Part shown: positions 42,101 to 46,545 of the stretch, piece by piece | Layout of the letters: every line of letters starts with the position of its first letter | Position numbering within the stretch: position 1 is the first letter of the stretch | Assembly (NCBI RefSeq): GCF_001949145.1 | Contig: NW_019091430.1 | Location: forward strand, 231,886-290,546 | Length of the DNA: 58,661 bases | From: Acanthaster planci | Taxonomy: Eukaryota; Echinodermata; Asteroidea; Valvatida; Acanthasteridae | Direction: 5' to 3' | Program-made: the position numbers and the translations under genes | Notes under the pieces: model-generated | What the model saw: only the letters and a program-made list of their open reading frames with translations | Told to the model about the DNA's origin: nothing | The model's database searches: none

Positions 42101-44301
42101 GGCACCTTGATATGAGACAGTTTAATCCATCCTTAGGCCCCCCCAAAAAAGTCTCTGGTTTCTGGTCCTCACGAGTGTTGCCGTAGACCTGCGCGTCAGC
42201 AAAATAAAGAATTGTTTTATTTTGCATAAAACAATTTCCAAAAGCTGCCAAACTTACTTGATTGGCAGGAATTCTGCTACCGCGTAATGTTAACATATTT
42301 TTGATGGGTGAGATTGAATAATATGTATGGCAAAGGAATCCCCCCAGGCTTCCACGCATTTCAGTCGGGCACTCTGATCAGATGACGTCATTCGTCTATC
42401 TTTACAGGAACGCCGTGTCTGAATCAGTTGGCTACGGCTTGATATCATGTATGATTCTATGGAAACTAGCCGTGGATGCTGCCAAACTAATACTTGGTGT
42501 AATTTCCGACCATAGCCAATTGATTTGGACCCGGGCCCAAGTACGTCTGTGAACCAGATGAACGAAGCGGTCTTGCGTCCTGTGTAAGTATACAAACTGA
42601 AAACGCTTTTGAGCAACAAACCGTGAAGGGCCAGTCTATTTCAGTGTCGGCGAGGCAGCGGCTGTGCATATATGCATGGAGTTGCGATGGACATGCATTA
42701 CGTTATGACAACCATACATGTAACAACTCATGCATCGTTGATCATCACTTGCCAAGAGCAAAGGTAGATTTGAGTGAGAGGAGATTTTATTTTCTGAGCT
42801 GAATTTTGTCCCCATTATGTTAAATGCAGCTTTTTTCTTGGAAGTGAAAGCAGAAGACAATGTGAACGGTAATTACCTCATGGGAATTTTATTTTCATTT
42901 TGACTCTATAGAGCTGAACTGTTTTCATTTATTTTTTTCATAGGCTATTTGCCGTGCAACTTGTTTCCTCTAGGCTAAAGCAGAATACAATGTGCAAAGA
43001 ATGTCATACTGAAAGCTCATGAGAATTTCATTTAAAACCAGAAACTGGAGCTGAACATTTATTATTCACATACATGTATGATTCTCCATGGTTGTGCTAC
43101 TGTATTTTAACAAGCTCAATCTTGCCAAGAATTGAAGCCTCTTTTTTGAGTGAGATGACTGAAACCATTTCCTCTTGTCATATTTTATGGTCTTTTTATT
43201 AATTCAAAGTTGTCAATTCACACTTCTCATAGTAACAAAGCAATGTGCTCTAAAGTAATGTACATGTACATCACTTCTAAGAAAAAGAAAGAGGGGAAAA
43301 AAAAACACATCACCACACCACTTGTGGACCAAGCCCATGGCCAGAAACCGGAGTTTTTTTTGCCTTATTGGTCCAGTGTCTGCGTGCAATGCAGCACGCA
43401 GAACATGCCATGCACGCCAAATCCATATAGAGATTCTTCCCAATAACTTGCACAAGGAATATACCATAAAATGGATGAGGGGTGTTTGGGAAAATGACAG
43501 TAAAATTCTTAAACAAATTTGTTAGAAACCTGTCACAAATTGACTTCTTTTGACTCTCTGACTAACAAACGGTATTTATGAACGGTAAATATGTGCTCAG
43601 TTAGTCTTAAACTAACGCTTAAGACCGGCTCAGGAGAATGGACACTGATAATGCCCTCGCCTGCCCCTCGGGCATTAGTCACATCCATTCTCTTGAGGAC
43701 ATTTAAGACCAGCCAAGCACATACAGTGTATCTATTCCCTCATTTAAGTTTACTGCTTACACTTATTCACAATATTTGTATCATAAACTTCTCAACTGGC
43801 TGAGACAATTTTTTTATGTACATATACGTCTTCAAGACTAAGTAAAAAAAATTTTAAAGTCTCGATTTGATGAAAAAAGTGAGGTTAAGGCTTTCAGTTT
43901 TTTAATTTAAAATGGCTGTCATTTTTTTTGACATTTAAACAACCACTAGTGTTTCAACAATCTGAAGACAGACATGTAGCAGACAACAGAATTAAACAAA
44001 TTTACAGTCGTCTTGATTGTTTAGTTAATAGTAGGTTTGCAATAAGATTTTAGGTTTGCAATAAGATTTTAGAAGAATGCAAATGCACACCTTACTGTTA
44101 GTCACTGGAATCCATACTAACCCTGAGGTATGACACAATGACTTTGCTATTGCTTGCACTGATCCGCCTCTCACTATCTCGCAAGTGCCCATGGTCTCCA
44201 AACTGGCCAGGAGAGAAAGAAGCAGACATGAACTTCGGCCGTCCATTGGGTCCAAACCGCACATCATGTGCCATTGGCTGTAGTGAGGATTTTTTCAGTC
44301 C
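7624..44301 (-). CDS. NWD1/NWD2-like NACHT and WD40 repeat protein (whole gene, 21 exons joined)
   Basis: Twenty-one exons join in phase from 44301 to 7624 into 2178 residues plus stop (residue 1 = first codon of the 44122-44301 exon). Order: low-complexity S/D/E-rich region (1 to about 385); DUF4062-type domain starting [10 protein letters not shown] (about 388-397) and running to about 500; S/E/K-rich linker (about 505-600); conserved '[11 protein letters not shown]' segment near 615; helical region; NACHT ATPase with Walker [10 protein letters not shown] (857-865) and Walker [10 protein letters not shown] (945-953); winged-helix-like region with [16 protein letters not shown] (exon 16934-17231); WD40 repeats from about 1385; a charged coiled insertion near 1855-1930; more WD40 repeats; acidic tail. 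This order matches NWD1/NWD2-type STAND proteins, which are cytosolic, bind nucleotide and are thought to oligomerise. TEP1 and NPHP3 share the N-terminal domain, but TEP1 carries TROVE and NPHP3 has TPRs instead of WD40. Vertebrate NWD proteins are shorter, near 1600-1750 residues. The true start codon is uncertain; a possible first exon is listed at 55925-56149, and ATG codons also exist inside the first listed exon. Confidence 0.85.
10301..10452 (-). CDS. NWD-like gene exon: WD40 blade
   Basis: Acceptor TTCCTAG, donor CACAG|GTACTAG. It adds residues 1615-1664, after a Gly split with the previous exon. Motif [12 protein letters not shown] followed by [15 protein letters not shown] gives a WD blade of a type conserved in NWD proteins. 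In phase with both neighbours. Confidence 0.88.
11489..11654 (-). CDS. NWD-like gene exon: WD40 region
   Basis: Acceptor GTTCTTTCAG, donor CAAAG|GTATCC. Residues 1559-1613 plus the first base of Gly1614. Hydrophobic strand pattern without a classic WD dipeptide. The frame would read on into the intron for about 20 codons to a stop, but joining to 10452 keeps the conserved motif intact. Confidence 0.82.
12706..13077 (-). CDS. NWD-like gene exon: WD40 blades
   Basis: Acceptor CCCCTGCAG, donor AGAGG|GTATGT, phase 0 at both ends (124 codons, residues 1435-1558). Contains [15 protein letters not shown] and MRTWELGD, two WD-type blade ends. Confidence 0.9.
13543..14138 (-). CDS. NWD-like gene exon: helical linker and first WD40 blade
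   Basis: Acceptor TGTTCATAG, donor ACAGAG|GTATTG. Residues 1237-1434. The first 120 residues are helical and leucine-rich, matching the segment between the NACHT module and the propeller. The first canonical blade follows: [15 protein letters not shown], then [14 protein letters not shown]. Confidence 0.92.
15805..15968 (-). CDS. NWD-like gene exon: post-NACHT helical region
   Basis: Acceptor GGTGGCAG, donor GATG|GTAAGT (strong). Residues 1182-1235. Segment [14 protein letters not shown] is typical of the region after the winged helix in NWD/NPHP3-type STAND proteins. Confidence 0.88.
16424..16500 (+). repeat. tRNA-derived (SINE-like) head
   Basis: An A-box-like GAGCTCAGAGGTA (from about 16431) and a B-box-like GGTTTGAGTCCC (from about 16474) are about 43 bp apart, as in a tRNA. 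A CTGC/GCAG anticodon-like stem with a 7-base loop and a T-arm-like hairpin are visible. The acceptor stem and D stem do not pair, so it is not a working tRNA gene. Most likely a SINE head or tRNA pseudogene inside the intron. Confidence 0.35.
16934..17231 (-). CDS. NWD-like gene exon: winged-helix-like region after NACHT
   Basis: Acceptor TTACTAG, donor AGAG|GTTTGG (weaker). Residues 1083-1180. Contains [20 protein letters not shown] and [13 protein letters not shown], the conserved pattern that follows the NACHT core in NPHP3/NWD/TEP1-type proteins. Confidence 0.92.
17480..17965 (+). repeat. Repeat family A, copy 1 (intronic)
   Basis: Shares its layout and many blocks with 27533-27995 and with the split copy at 42000-42132 plus 43368-43740: a CACGTGACC-type start, TTTGATAATGCCC, a 'tctattggacaact' block, 'tatttatgaatggg', then a terminal hairpin region. 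In this copy one hairpin arm is shortened. The apparent 87-residue frame inside is not conserved as protein. Confidence 0.7.
18254..18509 (-). CDS. NWD-like gene exon: C-terminal part of NACHT
   Basis: Acceptor TTTGTTTCAG, donor AACC|GTGAGT. Residues 997-1081. Contains [19 protein letters not shown] and [15 protein letters not shown], which follow Walker B in this family. Confidence 0.9.
18721..18858 (+). pseudogene. DIRS-like retroelement fragment (RNase H C-terminal part)
   Basis: The frame from 18721 encodes 45 residues then TGA, with a TAG stop immediately before it. The segment [12 protein letters not shown], then [15 protein letters not shown], matches the conserved end of the RNase H domain in DIRS/Ngaro-type retroelements (EW.L.PEV ... 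DLFASRLN.QLP). It lies in an intron on the strand opposite to the NWD-like gene. Short relic, no complete element. Confidence 0.55.
18859..19780. repeat. GC-rich degenerate repeat block next to the DIRS-like fragment
   Basis: Base composition is clearly richer in G+C than the surrounding intron. Two related units start at 19133 (GGCATTGCCGGACCGAACGG) and 19298 (GGCATTACCTGACTGGACGG). They share GAGTCACCT and a GCCCCA..AGGCCA.TAG block further on. Probably the non-coding remainder of a retroelement. Short frames here show no known domain. Confidence 0.4.
20276..20334. repeat. 59-bp near-perfect hairpin with telomere-like arms (copy 1)
   Basis: Arm 20276-20299 (TTAACCCTAACACTCC...) pairs with 20311-20334 with one mismatch; the loop is about 11 bases. 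The same structure recurs at 50065-50115, and a half copy lies at 48552-48577. A MITE-like palindrome is the simplest reading. Confidence 0.7.
21387..21605 (-). CDS. NWD-like gene exon: Walker B of the NACHT domain
   Basis: Acceptor TTTCGAAG, donor CAAG|GTGAGA. Residues 924-996, phase 0 at both ends. Walker B is [12 protein letters not shown] (944-955): four hydrophobic residues, the metal-binding Asp950 and a second acidic Asp953. Sensor-1-like strand HLVVTTLT follows. Confidence 0.9.
23492..23628. repeat. Two-unit tandem duplication, period 68 bp
   Basis: CTACTCTGAACTGTGACAAC begins at 23492 and again at 23560. The units differ at only a few positions (such as CTGTGCATT against CTATGCATT), so the duplication is recent. 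It is intronic and non-coding. Confidence 0.85.
23773..23902 (-). CDS. NWD-like gene exon: NACHT segment between Walker A and B
   Basis: Acceptor TTTGTCTAG, donor CAGAG|GTAAAG. Residues 881-923. [20 protein letters not shown] is the conserved strand and helix after Walker A in NWD/NPHP3-type ATPases. Confidence 0.9.
24421..24579 (-). CDS. NWD-like gene exon: Walker A of the NACHT domain
   Basis: Acceptor TGTGTGTCAG, donor AAAAG|GTATTA. Residues 828-879. P-loop [17 protein letters not shown] with Lys863 and Thr864 in the standard positions. Confidence 0.92.
24727..24959 (-). CDS. NWD-like gene exon: pre-NACHT region
   Basis: Acceptor GACTCATAG, donor GAGTG|GTAAGA. Residues 750-826. Contains [19 protein letters not shown] and [17 protein letters not shown], as in the pre-NACHT segment of this family. 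Confidence 0.9.
25511..25725 (-). CDS. NWD-like gene exon: helical region before NACHT
   Basis: Acceptor GCATATAG, donor GAAAAG|GTATAA. Residues 679-749. Opens as [10 protein letters not shown], which the family predicts right after the preceding exon. This supports the weak donor of that exon. Confidence 0.9.
26416..26561 (-). CDS. NWD-like gene exon: basic helical region
   Basis: Residues 630-677, [21 protein letters not shown] and onward. The acceptor GGACAG ending at 26562 keeps the frame. A stronger-looking acceptor (GCTTTTCAG) 24 bases upstream would put a TGA in frame, so I rejected it. Donor CTGACAG|GTCTTG is weak but keeps the frame. Confidence 0.8.
26649..27061. repeat. MITE-like element, about 413 bp, with 30-bp inverted ends
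   Basis: The left end starts ATATGTGACCCGCTCTGCAA; the right end, read on the opposite strand, starts ATATGTGACTGGCTCTAGAA. Both continue into a GGGTAATAA block, about 27 of 32 positions matching. No coding frame. TA-rich flanks. Confidence 0.7.
27533..27995 (+). repeat. Repeat family A, copy 2 (most complete)
   Basis: Aligns with copies at 17480-17965 and 42000-42132/43368-43740. Its 3' part (about 27861-27995) is a long inverted repeat: GGGAATAAATATGTGCTTGG is matched by CCAAGCATATATTTATTCCC, and AGACCGGCTCAGGAGAATG by CATTCTCCCGAGTCGGTCT. Confidence 0.75.
28208..28363 (-). CDS. NWD-like gene exon: conserved NWF/LDEN segment
   Basis: Acceptor GATATTGCAG, donor ATAAG|GTCAGT. Residues 578-628. 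[20 protein letters not shown] is a signature of the segment between the DUF4062-type and NACHT domains in NWD/NPHP3-type proteins. The start is acidic. Confidence 0.92.
28364..31720. other. Intron of the NWD-like gene, no further gene seen
   Basis: AT-rich intron with several TACATGTA-type palindromes (near 29130-29190 and 29690-29710). Short open frames show no domain or codon bias. Confidence 0.5.
31721..32105. mobile_element. Harbinger-like non-autonomous element, 385 bp
   Basis: Flanked by TTA on each side (31718-31720 and 32106-32108). The left end GGCCCCCCAAAAAACTCGGT continues TCTCTGGTCAG; the right end, read in reverse, starts GGCAAAAACTAGTCAGTCTC then TGGTCAG. A TTA/TWA duplication with GGC/GGG-type ends fits the PIF/Harbinger superfamily. 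No transposase frame. Confidence 0.65.
33073..33252 (-). CDS. NWD-like gene exon: S/E/K-rich linker
   Basis: Acceptor TTTGTTGCAG, donor TTCA|GTGAGT. Residues 518-576, [20 protein letters not shown] and onward, highly charged and Ser/Thr-rich. Phase joins the DUF4062-type domain to the NWF/LDEN exon. Confidence 0.85.
33277..33508. repeat. MITE, 232 bp, with 25-bp perfect inverted ends
   Basis: 33277-33301 (GGGTAATTCCAGAAATTAGG...) is the exact reverse complement of 33484-33508. A weaker match continues outward (AATTAGTA on each side). It starts only 25 bases upstream of the splice acceptor of the 33073-33252 exon. Confidence 0.8.
33519..34136. repeat. Foldback element, about 610 bp, with about 170-bp arms
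   Basis: TTAAAGGTTAACAG at the left end is matched by CTGTTAACCTTTAA at the right. The arms include AAGTATTTCAAAATAACAAT in both and match at roughly 85% by eye. TTAA at each border could be the target duplication. It starts 10 bases after the neighbouring MITE. Confidence 0.75.
35701..35754 (-). repeat. Short dispersed repeat, copy 1
   Basis: About 54 bp highly similar to 36451-36504 in the same orientation, containing CCACGCGGCGGC on the minus strand. A GC-rich palindrome (GGCGGCGA ... CCGCCGCGCG) lies next to it at 35655-35725. Confidence 0.55.
36427..36720 (-). repeat. Retroposon-like unit with poly-A end, copy 2
   Basis: On the minus strand the unit ends in an A-rich tail (plus-strand poly-T, about 36427-36447) directly after the 54-bp segment shared with 35701-35754. 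About 270 bp, no protein domain. The poly-A end suggests a SINE or a truncated LINE. Confidence 0.45.
36811..36968 (-). CDS. NWD-like gene exon: end of DUF4062-type domain
   Basis: Acceptor ATTCTTTCAG, donor TTGG|GTCAGT. Residues 465-516. [16 protein letters not shown] then [10 protein letters not shown] continues the preceding exon exactly as expected for the domain, followed by a Ser/Arg-rich stretch. Confidence 0.92.
37489..37554. other. Assembly gap, 66 N
   Basis: Run of N inside the intron between exons 36811-36968 and 37919-38121. The reading phase is continuous across it, so no coding exon need be missing. Confidence 1.
37919..38121 (-). CDS. NWD-like gene exon: DUF4062-type domain core
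   Basis: Acceptor CTCTTTTAG, donor TTTGTG|GTCAGT. Residues 398-464: [20 protein letters not shown], then [16 protein letters not shown]. The 'AER..L...VYP.LR..C' and 'DPHWGMRD' patterns are hallmarks of the N-terminal domain shared by NPHP3, TEP1 and NWD proteins. Confidence 0.93.
38510..38665. repeat. Degenerate short tandem block (CTGGCA/AGGTGGCAC units)
   Basis: Repeated AGGTGGCAC, CACTGG and GGCATGCA pieces occur in loose tandem order in the intron. No coding frame. Confidence 0.5.
38920..39820 (-). CDS. NWD-like gene exon: long disordered region and start of DUF4062-type domain
   Basis: Acceptor TTTTCAACACAG ends at 39821; opens [20 protein letters not shown] in phase 0. An acceptor-like TTTTCCAG 31 bases further in would break the phase. 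300 codons (residues 97-396) plus one base. Most of it is low-complexity, rich in Ser, Asp, Glu and Lys, with no domain. The last residues are [13 protein letters not shown], the first strand of the DUF4062-type domain. Donor TTTTCAG|GTTTGC splits Asp397. Confidence 0.9.
40751..40858 (-). CDS. NWD-like gene exon: acidic N-terminal segment
   Basis: Acceptor TTTTGTGTAG, donor AATGTG|GTAAAT. 36 codons in phase 0 (residues 61-96): [20 protein letters not shown], then [16 protein letters not shown]. The alternative frames are less natural and would not join in phase. Confidence 0.78.
42000..42132 (+). repeat. Repeat family A, copy 3, left part (interrupted)
   Basis: Matches the first 130 bp of the 27533-27995 copy (CAGACAG-type start, TTTGATAATGCCC, GCTGGCACCT, GAGACAGTTTAAT). 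It breaks off where the Harbinger-like element starts and resumes at 43368. Confidence 0.7.
42136..43364. mobile_element. Harbinger-like element, 1229 bp, nested in repeat family A
   Basis: TTA on both sides (42133-42135 and 43365-43367). Left end GGCCCCCCCAAAAAAGTCTC, then TGGTTTCTGGTC; right end in reverse starts GGCAAAAAAAACTCCGGTTT, then CTGGCC. The ends match those of the 31721-32105 element. Internal frames are short and unrecognised, so no transposase is visible. Confidence 0.7.
43368..43740 (+). repeat. Repeat family A, copy 3, right part
   Basis: Continues the interrupted copy: TTGGTCCAGTGTCTGCGTGC, then the block before the hairpin, then the hairpin (GATAATGCCC matched by GGGCATTAG; GGAGAATGGA by TCCATTCTC). 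Confidence 0.72.
44122..44301 (-). CDS. NWD-like gene exon: N-terminal segment (first confirmed exon)
   Basis: Acceptor GTTTTGTAG, donor CTCAGG|GTTAGT. 60 codons, phase 0 at both ends: [20 protein letters not shown], then [20 protein letters not shown]. It contains ATG codons (the first at residue 10), so translation could begin here if the upstream exon is non-coding. Confidence 0.72.
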
Positions 44302-44832
44302 CTACAAAACATAGAAAAGAATGAAACTGATCAGGACCTTTATAAAATTATAATTAACATGATTACAGAAACCACAAGCTCACGAATTTATTTAAAATTC
44401 CAAACTCTCTCATTTCTGGTAAGTCTTATTCACTTTTTTCAAGAATTTTATATTTTCATCCACTTCCATGTAATTTTCCAGTAGGAAATTGGTGAAATAT
44501 ACATACATATCACTTATCTTAACTACAAAAGATACATCTCATTCCATTCAGTATTTTTGTTACCAAGGACAGAGACACAAGAAATGACCTAAAGTTGGCC
44601 AATTCAACAACACTTTGTCAAAAGATACAAGAGCCAAAATAAGGCTGAAAACACGAAAACTCTCAGGACACATGGATCCAAAACATATCAACAGCATGCA
44701 GCCATTTAATGTATCTATTCGAATCCGCCTCTTATTTTGCGCGATAGCATAACAAAAAACACGATCTCTGAAATTTAGAGTTGGCCTACGATATTCGTAT
44801 ATGAGTAGTTTTTTCTTTGCCCAGCTGCAAAA

Positions 44833-45210
44833 ATGGATTTAGTTTCTGCAACACCGTACAGCACCTGCTGTCCGGAAAACATTGACCCTTGCTCTAACGT
44901 TATTGATTCCTACACCGACCCAGTTTTATCACCAAGTTCATTGTCACGACCAACTAGACTCCACACAACAATCGGGGATGAAGAATACTTCCCCCAACTG
45001 TCGGCTCACGATCAAATTTCTCACTTTGTGAAATATCCCTGGCCGGCCCTGGCCCTCGATGCTTTGGCAAGACTGCAAGAGCAACTTATCAGCGCAGCTG
45101 AGCATATTGCCTTTAATACATCGCCAAGGACGCCGCGCGAACGCGCACCTAGTACTAGTAACAGCCTGGCCGGTGATTCAGCGCTCGTGTCAATGGTGGC
45201 GCTCTCTTAA
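44833..45210 (+). CDS. Uncharacterised 125-residue ORF
   Basis: ATG start (AAAAATGG context) and a TAA stop. Protein-like composition (MDLVSATPYSTCCPENIDPC, then a Pro/Ser-rich middle and an ALDALARLQEQLISAAEH helix). No recognised domain. It could be a first exon of a plus-strand gene, a small orphan gene, or chance. Its position just upstream of the confirmed NWD exons would allow a divergent promoter. Confidence 0.3.
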   Translation: MDLVSATPYSTCCPENIDPCSNVIDSYTDPVLSPSSLSRPTRLHTTIGDEEYFPQLSAHDQISHFVKYPWPALALDALARLQEQLISAAEHIAFNTSPRTPRERAPSTSNSLAGDSALVSMVALS

Positions 45211-45386
45211 CTTAGAAAACTTGTACATAATTATAGTAAACGAGCGCTTCGAATCGTTAGTATTTTACACTGCCTTAAAAGTAAGGGTCAGGCAGCAAGC
45301 TTCCCGAACCTTCGTGCATTTTACATTGGCCGGCCGTCCTATCACATCCGTACGGAAGCGTTTAAAGGCCACTTGCAAAAGGTTTT

Positions 45387-45500
45387 TTTTCGAGTTACTA
45401 TCTCGCCTCGGGGAGTTAGTCATTTACTATCTCGCCGCGGAGAGTTACTATCTCGCCGCGGGAGTTGAAGATCTTGCCGCAGCGTCAAATTGATATCCCG
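45387..45500 (+). repeat. Tandem ACTATCTCGCCGC units, related to the 1712-3584 foldback ends
   Basis: TTTTCGAGTTAC at 45387-45398 resembles the terminal 12-mer of the 1712-3584 element. It is followed by about five units of 20-27 bp containing ACTATCTCGCC, TCTCGCCGCGG or decayed forms (GATCTTGCCGCAG, GATATCCCGTCGCAG). Confidence 0.6.
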
Positions 45501-45544
45501 TCGCAGCGAATATTTCAATAATTCCATAAGTCCTTTTCAACGTG

Positions 45545-46545
45545 CCGTTTTCAAATGTGTCTTTAGGGTGAAATGCAGTAAGATTTGATTTTAGATGCTA
45601 ATTGGAACAAAATGGGAGGTTACATTCATCCTAGCTTGATTTACAACACAAAAGAAAACAAAAGAAATCTCTTTTGAGGGTATGAATTTCCATAGCCGCA
45701 AGTGGGGTAGACTACATCGAGTCCCTGGTAGACAGGCCTGTTGAAAAGATTACGGTGACTTTTCATTTATAGTTTAAATAATCCTATTTACAAACGCGCC
45801 ACGATGGGGGACCCTGAAAGGAAAAGAACATAATTACTTGCTCGAACCTCTTTCAGCAGTTTATGTCATTGTTTTAACTAGATGGTTGCCTCCCCCCCAA
45901 AAAAAAATTCTGGTGCCGCCCCTGCATATTTTTTAGCCAATATGTAGTTGCCATTTTGGATCAAACTAACACACACTTTTTCATCATTCATAACTGGATT
46001 GAAATCCCCAGGCTCTTTGACTTCACAATCCATGCTTTCACTTGTCACGAACCATCAACACAGCGCAGGGCGCTGGAAAGGGCAAATACGTAAAAAAAAA
46101 TTGTCGAAAACTTATTGCATGGAGTCTAATGTTTAATTAACATCTCAACACGGGTCGACTCTTCCAGTTCGGTGCGCATGACACGTATGCATTTAATTAC
46201 ACTACATCTGGTGTGGGCGTCCTGAGCTGTGAGGTAAAAGTACTGTTTTAATCTCCCATTTTAAGTACTATCAACTAATGAATTTCGACCGATGAAAGTT
46301 CACTGAATAATAACTTAACTTTCAAGTCTGCTTGCTTATGTTTGGTACTAGGAAAATGTAGGAAGAAATTAAGAACATTTTACCCCTCATCAGAATGTGG
46401 ATATTCACACCACAAAATAAGATTTCGTTGTCTTTGTGTTAGAAAACAAGCTTTGTTGAAATGTAACATCCATTTTTGTTTCAATTAGCAATCTAAAACC
46501 GAATCTCAATGCATTTCACCCTAAAGATACATTTGAAAACAGAGC
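45545..46545. repeat. Foldback element, about 1 kb, with about 160-bp arms
   Basis: Left arm from 45545 (CCGTTTTCAAATGTGTCTTT, then AGGGTGAAATGCA) is the inverted copy of 46381-46545. Both arms share GTTACAT and ACACAAAG/ACACAAAA blocks at matching distances. The centre has no coding frame. Confidence 0.65.
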
